64,000 nucleotides of DNA from Sporosarcina globispora (GCF_001274725.1 NZ_LGUF01000007.1:1160562-1224561); one strand, 5' to 3'; counted from the stretch's first letter, positions 48,967 to 57,671 are shown. Numbers and translations: made by a program. The notes: generated from the letters alone by a model not told the origin.

Positions 48967-49113
48967 TTAAATCCTAAGTCTAATTACAGGGTCAGTCTCC
49001 CTGACCAGCTTCACTTTATAGACTAAAGAACCGTCATTGGCTGCCGTTTTCATCTCTCCGGGAATTACACTGGTTAACTCAATTCCACCTTTTTCGTACC
49101 TTACGCAAGTCAT
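48967..49113 (-). CDS. Short ORF or gene fragment, unknown
   Basis: 48 codons from an ATG at 49113: CVRYEKGGIELTSVIPGEMK and DGSLVYKVKLVRETDPVIRL. The composition is protein-like (alternating strands), but no ribosome binding site is seen, so it may be the tail of a lost gene. The family is not recognised. The rest of the gap to 49300 shows nothing. Confidence 0.3.
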   Translation of the reverse strand: MTCVRYEKGGIELTSVIPGEMKTAANDGSLVYKVKLVRETDPVIRLRI

Positions 49114-49311
49114 TCTTCACTATTGATAAAAATTGGTTTCAAATGCAAGGTAATTTCTCCGTTATTTAAAAGACATTTAAGTTTGAATAAGCTGTATTGT
49201 CTGCTTGTATGAAGCTTTGCTGATTCAGATGGTCAGTATTCCTCAACAATAAGATAACAACTTTTATTACTGTATCTTTTGATATAAATCTAAATAAAGA
49301 AGGTGATTTTA

Positions 49312-50802
49312 TTGGCTGAATTTATTTGGCAAACAGATGCACTTATCCTATTGGCTGCTATACTTTTTATCATTGGTGTTATGACAACAAAATTCTCAGC
49401 AAGACTAGGTGTGCCTGCCCTTGTACTCTTTATCGCAGTCGGGATGGGATTGGGGCATTTCATCTACTTTGATAATGCAAGAATTGCGCAGATGATTGGG
49501 GTTTTGGCATTTATCATTATTTTGTTTGAAGGAGGACTTCAGACGAACTGGAAAACAGTCCGGACGGTCATTGCACCTTCCTTGTCATTGGCAACCTTAG
49601 GGGTTGTCATTACCACCGGGCTTGTTGCGGTAGCGGCTAAGTTTATTCTTGGAGTGGCTTGGCCTGTAGCAGTGCTATTTGGCGCGATTGTCGGTTCTAC
49701 TGATGCTGCTGCTGTTTTTGCTGTATTAAAAGGACAAAATATAAAACCAAGGATCGCCGCAACACTCGAAGCTGAGTCTGGATCGAATGACCCAATGGCG
49801 GTGTTCCTGACAGTTGCCATGATTGAATTGATCGTGACTCCAGGCTCAAGCATTTTCTCCCTTGTTGGTTCCTTCTTTATCCAGATGGGAGTTGGGGCTA
49901 TTCTTGGTCTTTTATTTGGCAAATTCGCAATTTGGTCACTAAATAAAATTAATTTGGATTCAAGCGGACTTTATCCTGTTTTTGCAACTGGATTTGCCAT
50001 GCTGACATATGGAATAACTGCTTATCTAGGAGGAAGCGGCCTTCTTGCTGTATATGTGGCGGGTATTATGATTGGGAATGCAGACATTGCCTATCGCCAC
50101 TCTGTTTTCCGTTTTACCGAAGGTTTCGCCTGGATGATGCAAATCACCATGTTCGTTATTTTGGGACTCCTGGTCTTTCCGAATGAACTTTTCCAATCAG
50201 ATATTTTGCTAAAAGGCCTGGCTCTTTCAGCTCTTCTCATTTTTGTTGCCAGACCTGCTGCAGTGTTTCTATCCACCATTAAAATGGGCTTTTCCTTGAA
50301 AGAACTGGTCTTCTTATCCTGGGCAGGTCTAAAAGGAGCAGTACCAATTGTTCTGGCCACTTTCCCGCTGTTATCCGGTGTGGAAGGAAGTCATGAAATT
50401 TTCAATGTTGTCTTTTTCGTAGTCCTGACCAGTGCTCTTATCCAGGGGTCAACGATTACATTGTTAGCCGATAAGCTCGGTTTAACAGGGCCTGAAAAGG
50501 CTACTCCCATGCATTCCCTGGAACTTGTTTCACTCGGAAAAGCTGATGCTGAAATGATTGAATTCGAAATAGAAGAAGATGCATTCATTATCGGGCAAAA
50601 TCTGATGGAGATTCCTTTTCCTGAAGGTGCACTCGTTAATGCAATCATTCGTAAAGATGAATTAATTACACCCACAGGCAACACGAAGATTGAACAGGGT
50701 GATTTTCTATATATCCTTACCAAGAGAAACCATAAAAGAGAGCTTAAGCAGCTGCTGAAAAAGAAAAAACCAACGGAAACTCTAGTAGAAGCAGAGGCAT
50801 AG
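49312..50802 (+). CDS. Potassium/proton antiporter, NhaP2/CvrA type (CPA1) with RCK_C domain
   Basis: A 496-residue membrane protein: 12-13 helices (ALILLAAILFIIGVMTTKFS onwards) with the CPA signature GAIVGSTDAAAVFAVL and EAESGSNDPMAVFLT (ion-binding Asp residues), then a cytoplasmic TrkA-C/RCK_C domain (FEIEEDAFIIGQNLMEIPFP, TKIEQGDFLYILTKR) that senses a nucleotide ligand. It exports K+ or Na+ in exchange for H+. TTG at 49312 is preferred because AAGGTGA lies 5-6 bases before it; GTG at 49303 is the alternative. A terminator at 50817-50850 follows. Confidence 0.9.
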   Translation: MAEFIWQTDALILLAAILFIIGVMTTKFSARLGVPALVLFIAVGMGLGHFIYFDNARIAQMIGVLAFIIILFEGGLQTNWKTVRTVIAPSLSLATLGVVITTGLVAVAAKFILGVAWPVAVLFGAIVGSTDAAAVFAVLKGQNIKPRIAATLEAESGSNDPMAVFLTVAMIELIVTPGSSIFSLVGSFFIQMGVGAILGLLFGKFAIWSLNKINLDSSGLYPVFATGFAMLTYGITAYLGGSGLLAVYVAGIMIGNADIAYRHSVFRFTEGFAWMMQITMFVILGLLVFPNELFQSDILLKGLALSALLIFVARPAAVFLSTIKMGFSLKELVFLSWAGLKGAVPIVLATFPLLSGVEGSHEIFNVVFFVVLTSALIQGSTITLLADKLGLTGPEKATPMHSLELVSLGKADAEMIEFEIEEDAFIIGQNLMEIPFPEGALVNAIIRKDELITPTGNTKIEQGDFLYILTKRNHKRELKQLLKKKKPTETLVEAEA

Positions 50803-50816
50803 TCAATTCAGTAACT

Positions 50817-50850
50817 AAACCAGTGTGGAGCAGGATCCACACTGGTTTCT
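50817..50850 (+). terminator. Terminator after the antiporter
   Basis: AAACCAGTGTGGA pairs with TCCACACTGGTTT around a 6-base loop. Confidence 0.8.
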
Positions 50851-50855
50851 TGCGG

Positions 50856-50956
50856 TTTCACAGATATACTGTGTTTTTCGCGGATAAAGCAAGTAAAGTC
50901 GCGTATAAAATCAAAATTTCGCGGTTATCTTCTATTTTTCGCGGAAAAATTTTATA
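50856..50956. repeat. Phased short-repeat array C (5 units, 20-21 bp period)
   Basis: Units fit TTTCGCGGATAAA: starts at 50856 (TTTCACAGATATA, degenerate), 50876, 50897 (AGTCGCGTATAAA), 50917 and 50937; spacings 20, 21, 20, 20. It lies between the antiporter terminator and the operator of an XRE regulator. The core differs from arrays A and B only in its middle bases. Confidence 0.75.
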
Positions 50957-50968
50957 CTTAATGACTAA

Positions 50969-50986
50969 TGTCCAAACCATTGGACA
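50969..50986. promoter_or_regulatory. Palindromic operator before the XRE gene
   Basis: TGTCCA-N6-TGGACA, followed 8 bases later by another half-site, TGTCC. It is 55 bases before the regulator start and suggests autoregulation. Confidence 0.6.
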
Positions 50987-51040
50987 TCCTGCTGTCCGAA
51001 ATGCTACCATAAAATCAGTTTCGGCCCAAAAGGTGGTAGT

Positions 51041-51232
51041 ATGAAAAATAAAATAAAAGAAATACGAAAAAAGCTGGGAATAACTCAGGAAAGGCTCGCT
51101 CAGGAATGCAGTGTGGCGAGGCAGACGATCAACTGCATTGAAAATGATAAATATGACCCCACGCTGGAGCTCGCTTTTAAAATTTCTAAAACTTTAAACG
51201 TAAAGGTAGATGAATTGTTTATTTATGAGTAA
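51041..51232 (+). CDS. Small XRE-family regulator (YozG-like)
   Basis: A 63-residue Cro/CI-type DNA-binding protein that is just the HTH: IKEIRKKLGITQERLAQECS, VARQTINCIENDKYDPTLEL, AFKISKTLNVKVDELFIYE. AAAGGTGG lies before the ATG. Its last 8 bases overlap the deformylase start, so the two are coupled. Confidence 0.88.
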   Translation: MKNKIKEIRKKLGITQERLAQECSVARQTINCIENDKYDPTLELAFKISKTLNVKVDELFIYE

Positions 51233-51803
51233 ATTTAATGCTGATGCGATCATTACTATGAAAGAGATTGTGCAGGAAGGAGATCCGATTCTGCGTGAAG
51301 TGACAAAAGTAGTGCCAGTGCCATTGACTGAGGAGGATCGCGGAACGCTGATTGCGATGATGAGGTATTTGAAAAACAGCCAGGACCCTGCCATTGCCAA
51401 GAAATATGGCTTACGCCCGGGCATTGGGCTATCTGCCAACCAAATTGGCCTTAATAAGCGCATGTTTACTGCGTATTTTACCAATCAGAAGGGTGAGCCA
51501 GAGGAGCATTATGTGATAAATCCGAAAATCATCAGCCACTCTGTCGGTGTCATTTTCCTGCCGGAAGGAGAAGGCTGTTTGTCTGTAGACCGTGACGTAA
51601 AAGGGTATGTGCCACGTTACGAGCGCATTAAGGTAAAAGCTCATAACCTTGAAGGCGAGGAAGTGACACTCCGATTCAAAGGAATCCCGGCTATTATTAT
51701 GCAGCATGAAATCGACCATCTGAATGGAATTATGTTTTATGATCGAATTGATAAAAATGACCAGTTCAAAGTTCCGGAAAACTCTGTTATGGAAAACTTT
51801 TAA
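51225..51803 (+). CDS. def: Peptide deformylase
   Basis: It removes the formyl group from nascent N-terminal Met. The 192-residue, Gram-positive-type (class II) enzyme has all three motifs: GIGLSANQIGL, EGEGCLSV and HEIDHLNG (two metal His and catalytic Glu). Motif 1 reads GLSANQ, where the family usually has GLAAPQ. The ATG at 51225 overlaps the regulator stop (ATGAGTAA) and has no clear binding site of its own; ATG at 51258 is an alternative. Bacilli often have two deformylases; this resembles the DefB/YkrB form. Terminator at 51809-51840. Confidence 0.92.
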   Translation: MSKFNADAIITMKEIVQEGDPILREVTKVVPVPLTEEDRGTLIAMMRYLKNSQDPAIAKKYGLRPGIGLSANQIGLNKRMFTAYFTNQKGEPEEHYVINPKIISHSVGVIFLPEGEGCLSVDRDVKGYVPRYERIKVKAHNLEGEEVTLRFKGIPAIIMQHEIDHLNGIMFYDRIDKNDQFKVPENSVMENF

Positions 51804-51808
51804 CATGA

Positions 51809-51840
51809 AAAACCGGCTTCGAAGAGGAAGCCGGTTTTCT
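51809..51840. terminator. Bidirectional terminator after def
   Basis: AAAACCGGCTTC pairs with GAAGCCGGTTTT; it also serves the convergent micro-gene. Confidence 0.85.
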
Positions 51841-51841
51841 C

Positions 51842-51973
51842 TTAATCCAAATCAGTTTTATCGTTTTGATCTTTATTCCTCTTATTGCCCTTGCTGTTAT
51901 CTCCGCTTATTGGCGATTGGTTTCCTGTAGGTGAATTTTGATTTTTGCTGCCTTTATTGAACTTTTTTGTCAT
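51842..51973 (-). CDS. Small hydrophilic protein of 43 residues
   Basis: From ATG at 51973 behind a strong AAGGAG the minus strand encodes TKKFNKGSKNQNSPTGNQ and a tail GDNSKGNKRNKDQNDKTDLD: Asn, Lys, Asp and Gly rich, no hydrophobic core, probably disordered. Composition recalls small spore or stress micro-proteins, but no family is recognised. The binding site and a shared terminator argue that it is real. Confidence 0.55.
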   Translation of the reverse strand: MTKKFNKGSKNQNSPTGNQSPISGDNSKGNKRNKDQNDKTDLD

Positions 51974-52360
51974 TGGGATTCTCCTTTCTTAAAAATGCTT
52001 CCTTATTTTTTCTAAATCACTTCCTTTTTATCCGGACCGGCCTTCATGATTACTTTATAGGACATATATGGCTGTGGTTGAAATGAATGAATAAATTAAG
52101 GCATTGTCCAAAAATACGCGCAAAAGGATTCTCTATAAAGTGACGCTTAGATTTCTCGAACACCATTTCCCTGAAGCCTGCTATTTAGTAAAAAAAACTC
52201 ATTTATTATGCATCCGAACTGGCAGAAGAATCTTCGAAATGTTCTCGAAATAAACCATCTTATTCATAACTTCTACCCCAAACCTTCTTTTAAAAAGAGG
52301 TTTTTTTCTTTGTCCTTCTATAAACTAAGCACTTTAGGAAAGAATAAAAACGACCATTTC
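51974..52360. other. Gap before the cystine-type importer
   Basis: No gene is seen. A terminator-like AAACCTTCTTTT...AAGAGGTTTTTTT hairpin lies at 52277-52311. No T-box or S-box leader could be made out. Confidence 0.45.
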
Positions 52361-52379
52361 TGAAACAGGAGGTAGACAA

Positions 52380-53201
52380 ATGAAAAGAGCTTTTATTATT
52401 TCCGTTTTAATCAGTTTTGTTCTGTTCATTACAGGGTGCGGAACGAACAAAGCCAACCCTGAAAATCAGGATCAAAATGCTGCAGAAGAACAGGGGCAGG
52501 ATTTATGGGCAAAAGTGCAGGATGAGGGAAAGCTGTTAATAGGAACAGAAGGGACTTATCCGCCATTTACGTTTCATGACGAGAAAGGAGAGCTGACAGG
52601 CTTTGATGTGGAAATTTCAAAAGAAGTGGCTAAAAGGCTTGGTGTGGAACCGGAATTCCTGGAAACTCAATGGGATGCCATGTTCGCCGGTTTGGATTCA
52701 AAACGATTTGATATGATCGCAAACCAGGTGGGAATTCGCCCGGAACGCCAGGAAAAATACGATTTTTCGGATCCTTATATTTCTTCTGCAGCTGTATTGA
52801 TTACTCATGAATCGAATAATGAAGTTTCAAGCTTTGAAGACATTGAGGGTCTGAAAGCCGCTCAGTCCATGACAAGCAATTATGCGGATCTTGCAAAGTC
52901 CTATGGAGCGGAACTGGTAGGTGTGGAGGGGTTCAACCAGGCGATTGAGCTGATTAATTCAAAGCGTGCAGATGTTACACTCAACGACAATTTATCTTTT
53001 TTGGATTTTAAAAAGCAAAAGCCTGATGCTCCTGTCAAAATCGTTGCTGAATCTGAAGATGCTTCCCAAAGCGGCTTAATGTTCAGAAAAGGAAGCAGCA
53101 CATTGGTTGATAAAGTCAATAATGCCTTGAACGAAATGATTGAAGATGGCACTTACTTGAAAATATCCGAAAAATGGTTTGGCGAAGATGTACTTAAGTA
53201 G
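52380..53201 (+). CDS. tcyA: Amino-acid ABC transporter substrate-binding lipoprotein (TcyA-like)
   Basis: A 273-residue extracellular receptor for a polar amino acid, best matching the cystine-binding TcyA. Signal peptide with lipobox FITGC (Cys near 20); family blocks [61 protein letters not shown] and [19 protein letters not shown] precedes the ATG. The end overlaps tcyB by 14 bases. Binding specificity for cystine is inferred from similarity. Confidence 0.85.
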   Translation: MKRAFIISVLISFVLFITGCGTNKANPENQDQNAAEEQGQDLWAKVQDEGKLLIGTEGTYPPFTFHDEKGELTGFDVEISKEVAKRLGVEPEFLETQWDAMFAGLDSKRFDMIANQVGIRPERQEKYDFSDPYISSAAVLITHESNNEVSSFEDIEGLKAAQSMTSNYADLAKSYGAELVGVEGFNQAIELINSKRADVTLNDNLSFLDFKKQKPDAPVKIVAESEDASQSGLMFRKGSSTLVDKVNNALNEMIEDGTYLKISEKWFGEDVLK

Positions 53202-53889
53202 TATTTTTGCCAGCCCGGAAAGGGTTACAAGGCTGATAGAGATTGGCAAAAATTCATTCCAGCCATTGCTCGAGGGGGCTATCGCATACACCATCCCGCT
53301 AACACTGATTTCATTTATATGCGGGCTGGCATTAGCGATATTTACGGCACTTGCCCGCATATCAGGAAATAAAATACTGCAGACGATAGCCAGAATTTAT
53401 GTGTCAGCAATTAGAGGCACACCGCTGCTTGTGCAGCTATTCATCATTTTTTATGGGCTTCCGACGATAGGTGTCATTATTGATCCTTTCCCTTCAGCGA
53501 TTATAGGATTTTCGCTGAATGTTGGGGCATATGCCTCCGAGATTATTCGGGCAGCCATACTTTCGATTCCAAAAGGACAATGGGAAGCGGGTTATTCTAT
53601 TGGAATGTCCTATTCGCAGACGCTTAAGAGGATTATTCTTCCTCAGGCATCCAGAGTATCCCTTCCGCCGCTATCCAATTCATTTATCAGTCTTGTAAAA
53701 GATACCTCTCTGGCCTCCATGATTCTGGTTACAGAGATGTTCCGAAGAGCACAGGAAATAGCCGCAACCAATTACGAATTTTTGCTTCTATATACACAGG
53801 CCGCCTTCATATATTGGGTGATTTGCTTTATGCTCTCGATCGTACAGGGAAGGATTGAACGCCGTCTAGACCGATATATTTCTTCATGA
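53188..53889 (+). CDS. tcyB: Amino-acid ABC transporter permease (TcyB-like)
   Basis: A 233-residue inner-membrane permease of the HisMQ family with five helices and the EAA loop ([24 protein letters not shown]). [18 protein letters not shown] is the family signature. The ATG at 53188 overlaps the tcyA end; an in-frame TTG lies at 53179. It is probably a homodimer, as no second permease is present. Confidence 0.88.
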   Translation: MYLSSIFASPERVTRLIEIGKNSFQPLLEGAIAYTIPLTLISFICGLALAIFTALARISGNKILQTIARIYVSAIRGTPLLVQLFIIFYGLPTIGVIIDPFPSAIIGFSLNVGAYASEIIRAAILSIPKGQWEAGYSIGMSYSQTLKRIILPQASRVSLPPLSNSFISLVKDTSLASMILVTEMFRRAQEIAATNYEFLLLYTQAAFIYWVICFMLSIVQGRIERRLDRYISS

Positions 53890-53907
53890 AATGAGGCAAG
53901 GCTAGGG

Positions 53908-54642
53908 ATGATAAATATAAAGGATTTGCATAAGCAATTTGATCAGCTGAAAGTGTTGAAAGGGATTAACTTAGAAGTAGGGAAAGGGAAAGTGGTTGTG
54001 GTGATCGGACCATCTGGCTCCGGAAAAACGACCTTGCTGCGGTGCTTAAATGTGCTGGAGCAGCCTACTTCAGGACTGCTTGCGATTGGTGATCAAGTCC
54101 TCGATTTTTCTCAGCAGGTCACCAAAAGGCAAATCCCTCCCTTTAGGCGCCTTACGGGAATGGTTTTTCAGAACTATAACTTATTCCCCCATATGACTGC
54201 ACTGGAAAATGTCATGGAAGGGCCGGTTACAGTAAAGGGAGAACCTAAGGAAACAGCAAAGGAAAAGGGCGAGATGCTTTTAAGAAAAGTTGGTTTAGCG
54301 GATAAAATCGGCTTTTATCCTTTTCAGCTTTCAGGAGGACAGCAGCAGCGGGTTGGGATTGCGAGAGCTCTTGCAATGGAACCCAAGGTTATGCTTTTTG
54401 ATGAGCCTACTTCGGCACTCGACCCTGAACTTGTTGGAGAAGTGCTGAAGGTGATGAAGGATCTGGCCGCTGAAGGAATGACAATGATGGTCGTCACTCA
54501 TGAGATGAGGTTTGCCAGAGAAGCAGCGGATGAAGTCATTTTCATGGACGGCGGTATTATAGTGGAGCGCGGAAAACCTGAACAGATATTCTCCAGCCCC
54601 AAAGAAGTGCGCACTAGCCAGTTCCTAAATTTAATTCAGTAA
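53908..54642 (+). CDS. tcyC: Amino-acid ABC transporter ATP-binding protein (TcyC-like)
   Basis: A 244-residue ATPase: Walker [13 protein letters not shown]-loop [14 protein letters not shown], signature [15 protein letters not shown], Walker [16 protein letters not shown]-loop [16 protein letters not shown]. It energises the importer with the two preceding genes. A terminator follows (TGACCTCTGC with GCAGAGGTCA, 54645-54680). Confidence 0.92.
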   Translation: MINIKDLHKQFDQLKVLKGINLEVGKGKVVVVIGPSGSGKTTLLRCLNVLEQPTSGLLAIGDQVLDFSQQVTKRQIPPFRRLTGMVFQNYNLFPHMTALENVMEGPVTVKGEPKETAKEKGEMLLRKVGLADKIGFYPFQLSGGQQQRVGIARALAMEPKVMLFDEPTSALDPELVGEVLKVMKDLAAEGMTMMVVTHEMRFAREAADEVIFMDGGIIVERGKPEQIFSSPKEVRTSQFLNLIQ

Positions 54643-54644
54643 AC

Positions 54645-54680
54645 TGACCTCTGCAAATCAGGCAGAGGTCAATTTTTATC
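54645..54680 (+). terminator. Terminator of the tcy operon
   Basis: 10-bp stem TGACCTCTGC/GCAGAGGTCA, 7-base loop and ATTTTTA. Confidence 0.8.
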
Positions 54681-54876
54681 AAAAAAAAAGCTTCCTTAAC
54701 AGGAAGCGGAAAAAAGGGGGATTTACACTTGTAGGATTAGTATGCCCGGGCAGCGAAATCCTATTCGTATTTTTAGAAAAATTAAATAAATACCCAAAGT
54801 TCCAATATCAACACAGGGTTTATTCCACTGTATTAGTGCTATACTGAATATAGAATCCGGTGCGAGAGGTGTAAAA

Positions 54877-55512
54877 ATGAAGGAAACTATCTTAATATGT
54901 GTATGCAATCCCAATCATGCGGAAAGACTGGCCCAGAGAGGAAAAAAACTGAAGGACGCTTTTCAGGGGGACGCCTATATTCTCTCAGTAGAAAACCGGA
55001 AGCAGGAAGAGTTAAACTTTAACGAGCTCCAGACAAAATATTTGTTCGAAAGTTTAGCACAAAAATACGGGCTTAAGATGCTCTCCAAGTATGCTGAGGG
55101 CAAAAAAATCGCCAGGGTGATTGCTGATGTAGTTCATGAGTATAAAATTACCCAGATTATCCTTGGGCAGGCTGTCCAAACCAAGCTGGAGCGGATGGTA
55201 AAGCATTCGCTAATCGATGAATTATTCCATCTGCTAGAAGGGGTGGATATTCATGTCGTAGAAGTTTCAAGAAAGGTTCATGATCCTTCTGACGATTGGG
55301 ATAAAGGATTGCCGGCACAGCTAATTAAAAAAGGCTCCGACTACCATCTAATAATTGGAGAAGACCATGAGAATGGCATTAAGGGCAAATTCTTTAAAGA
55401 ATTATCCTCCGACTTCTCGAACGGTTTTTTTGTTTTTCAAAGAGATAATAATCATGAAGTGCTCCGTATTCACCAAGGTGTTGTGGATAGCAATATATTG
55501 GGAGAGGAATAA
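54877..55512 (+). CDS. KdpD-USP-like universal stress protein
   Basis: A 211-residue cytoplasmic protein whose first 135 residues match the USP domain of the sensor kinase KdpD: TILICVCNPNHAERLAQRGKK start, IADVVHEYKITQIILGQAVQ and HSLIDELFHLLEGVDIHVVEV. The C-terminal 75 residues (GSDYHLIIGEDHENGIKGKF) are not recognised. There is no kinase domain, and no kdp genes are nearby. In some Firmicutes the KdpD USP domain binds c-di-AMP; whether this one does is unknown. Confidence 0.7.
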   Translation: MKETILICVCNPNHAERLAQRGKKLKDAFQGDAYILSVENRKQEELNFNELQTKYLFESLAQKYGLKMLSKYAEGKKIARVIADVVHEYKITQIILGQAVQTKLERMVKHSLIDELFHLLEGVDIHVVEVSRKVHDPSDDWDKGLPAQLIKKGSDYHLIIGEDHENGIKGKFFKELSSDFSNGFFVFQRDNNHEVLRIHQGVVDSNILGEE

Positions 55513-55545
55513 AAATAGCCGGCCCATCTCTGGATAGCCGGCCAT
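55511..55545. terminator. Terminator between the USP-like and YueD-like genes
   Basis: GCCGGC arms separated by 13 bases, with TATTTTTATT on the minus side; it serves the SDR gene and possibly both. Confidence 0.6.
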
Positions 55546-55554
55546 TCTTACCTT

Positions 55555-56301
55555 TTAGATTAAGTCGTTAACATAATAAACTTTTCCGCTCTTAATTTCC
55601 TTCTGCAGCAGCAGATCGACCAGTGCGTTTGCCACAGTTTCCGTCTCCCTTAGCATGCCCTTCTCCTTGTATGCCTGGAATTTCTCAAGATCGTGAAATG
55701 CTTCCTTAGCTGAAGACCGTATGGTTCCTTGCATATCCGTGTCCATGACACCGGGACTAAAGGCTATAATTTTATGGCTGCTGCCTGCAGTCTGCTGCTC
55801 TAATGCAGCTGTTTGGGTGAACATATTAATTCCAGCCTTTGTGCTGCAATAAGCACTCCATCCCTGGATGGGCCGTTCAGCAGCGCCTGAAGTAATGTTG
55901 ACAATGGTCATTTCACTTGAAACTTCACGAAGCAGGATGTTGGAAATCATAATGGGAGCAATCAGGTTAACGTGAGCATTTTGAATTAAGGCCGTATGAT
56001 CAAGATTCCCAGCTGTTCCGATTGGACCAATGATACCTGCGTTGTTAAATACATATAGGGTTTCCGGCTGTTTTTCCTGTAATAATGCTGTTATTTCCTT
56101 AAAAGCAGTTTCGAGTTCGCCGGGAGAGGACAGGTTGCAGAAATATTGGGCATAAAATACTTGATTCTCTGCAGCAAGCTTAGCCATTTCCGGATTTTCT
56201 GTCCTTGATACTGATATGATGCCTGTTCCTTCTATAACCATTCTTTTGGCAATGGAAGCTCCTAGGCCCTTGGAGGCGCCTGTTATAATAGCCAATTTCA
56301 C
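55555..56301 (-). CDS. SDR of the benzil-reductase (YueD) group
   Basis: A 248-residue reductase: TGASKGLGASIAKRM cofactor loop, NNAGIIGPIGTAGNL, catalytic Ser in IVNITSGAAERPIQGWSAY and Tyr/Lys in YCSTKAGINMF, then FSPGVMDTDMQG. It aligns with the (S)-benzoin-forming benzil reductase / sepiapterin-reductase-like YueD of B. subtilis. The GTG at 56301 has AGGAGTGAT upstream, while the frame is open to 56328. The physiological substrate is unknown. Confidence 0.85.
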   Translation of the reverse strand: MKLAIITGASKGLGASIAKRMVIEGTGIISVSRTENPEMAKLAAENQVFYAQYFCNLSSPGELETAFKEITALLQEKQPETLYVFNNAGIIGPIGTAGNLDHTALIQNAHVNLIAPIMISNILLREVSSEMTIVNITSGAAERPIQGWSAYCSTKAGINMFTQTAALEQQTAGSSHKIIAFSPGVMDTDMQGTIRSSAKEAFHDLEKFQAYKEKGMLRETETVANALVDLLLQKEIKSGKVYYVNDLI

Positions 56302-56368
56302 TTTGATCACTCCTATTTTCTGTTTCATTATTTTCTATTAAAACAGAAAATAATTGTTATTTCCTGTA

Positions 56369-56551
56369 TCAGCCATTATGGTCCTGTCTGAATGGCTTCA
56401 TTTCATCTTCTATTAGATTGATTATTGAGAGGATAATCCCTGAAAACAGGCAGGAAACTGTAATCGTGCTCAAACCAAACAGAAAGTAAAGAATACATGT
56501 GCTGAAAAAAGTAAACAGAAGGGAATAATGGCAAGCTTTAATCTTCCGCAT
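56369..56551 (-). CDS. Small two-helix membrane protein overlapping spoIIP
   Basis: A 60-residue protein with two hydrophobic stretches (HYSLLFTFFSTCILYFLFGL; ITVSCLFSGIILSIINLI). Its ATG lies inside the last codons of spoIIP (14-base overlap, GGCGGAG upstream), which implies coupled translation. I do not recognise it. The spoIIP link suggests a sporulation role. Confidence 0.5.
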   Translation of the reverse strand: MRKIKACHYSLLFTFFSTCILYFLFGLSTITVSCLFSGIILSIINLIEDEMKPFRQDHNG

Positions 56552-57671
56552 TGACCGGCTCCGCCTTCCAGTAATAATCACTAAAGACTTCTGCAAATGC
56601 TTCTATGGAATTATTCAGTTCATCCAGGTTGTTCTCTACACCCCCGAATTCCAGCAGAAGGGCATGCTCGGAAAGGTCCTGGTTGTATATGCCATTGCCT
56701 TCACTCTTTCCTTTAACAAATACCCCCCTGCTGATTCCCTTATATTTAGCTTCCAGTGCTTTATGGAGATCCGTTGCGACTTTTAAGTTCTGTTCATAGT
56801 TTTTGTGCTCTTTCCCGACGACAAAAAATAGTCGTGCATAGGATTCCTGATCGATTAAAGCAGTTGTTTTCCCGCGGGGCAGCGAATCCCTGTGGATATC
56901 AATTAGAAATGTAACATCTTTATTTTCTGTCATGGCGGTTTGTACAGTTTCTCTGGACATGGAGTAGGAATTTTTCCAATTCCAGCCCTTCTTCTTCAGT
57001 TCGGCGGCTATATTGGTTTTATCATGCTCAGCGCCTATGCCTTTTCTCGCGAGCTCTTCACTAAGCTTTTTCCCAACAGCAATAACATTCACCTGCTCAT
57101 TGGGACTCACGGCCTCATCTGTATCCTTCACATCTTTTAATAGTGGAGCAAACGATTCCCAGCTGTGGGAATGGTAAATGAGGACCCCTTTTTTGTCCGG
57201 AATAACGGGTGGAGCTGTATTTTCTTCGCTTTGCCCGTTATTCATAGCGAGCTCTTTTTCTTTTAAAAGCACTTCAAGCGGAGGTGCTGACTCCACTGGC
57301 AGGTTGGTAAAATCGGTACCCACTCCCGCAACGGCAATACCAGTGTCAAAGATCGAAAAGCCAGGGAGCTCGCGTCCAAGGAATGTCCTGATATCCTCCG
57401 GCTGTGTGTTGGTTGCCAATTTAAATAGGGTACCGGAAAGAGAATAGCTTTCTGTAAGAGCTTCCTTATGAAAATAATGATTTTCAGCTTTCAAAAAATG
57501 AATGAAGAGCTGTTCAGCTTTAGTATCCTTAAGCAGCACATTCACATGAGACGAAGAAAAGGCAGCTGGATATAGCGTAACAATCCCCGCGAGAACCACT
57601 ACCGCGCAAATACTGAATAGCCAGCTGTTTATATAAAAGAAAATTGAATGGACTCTTAATTTTGAATTCAT
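56538..57671 (-). CDS. spoIIP: Stage II sporulation protein P family (SpoIIP)
   Basis: A membrane-anchored peptidoglycan amidase/endopeptidase of the engulfment DMP complex. The 377-residue protein has one N-terminal anchor (FSICAVVVLAGIVTLYPAAF), a linker, then the Amidase_3-like SpoIIP domain with zinc ligands in LIYHSHSWESFAP, TFLIDIHRDS and the Glu of HALLLEFGGVENN. GTGGAGGG precedes the ATG. In B. subtilis spoIIP follows gpr; here neighbours differ, so this may be a second paralogue. Confidence 0.88.
   Translation of the reverse strand: MNSKLRVHSIFFYINSWLFSICAVVVLAGIVTLYPAAFSSSHVNVLLKDTKAEQLFIHFLKAENHYFHKEALTESYSLSGTLFKLATNTQPEDIRTFLGRELPGFSIFDTGIAVAGVGTDFTNLPVESAPPLEVLLKEKELAMNNGQSEENTAPPVIPDKKGVLIYHSHSWESFAPLLKDVKDTDEAVSPNEQVNVIAVGKKLSEELARKGIGAEHDKTNIAAELKKKGWNWKNSYSMSRETVQTAMTENKDVTFLIDIHRDSLPRGKTTALIDQESYARLFFVVGKEHKNYEQNLKVATDLHKALEAKYKGISRGVFVKGKSEGNGIYNQDLSEHALLLEFGGVENNLDELNNSIEAFAEVFSDYYWKAEPVNAED

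Noticed and set aside
52100..52379. T-box or S-box leader for the tcy operon
   Set aside because: No T-box core (AGGGTGGNACCGCG) or SAM-box blocks could be found.
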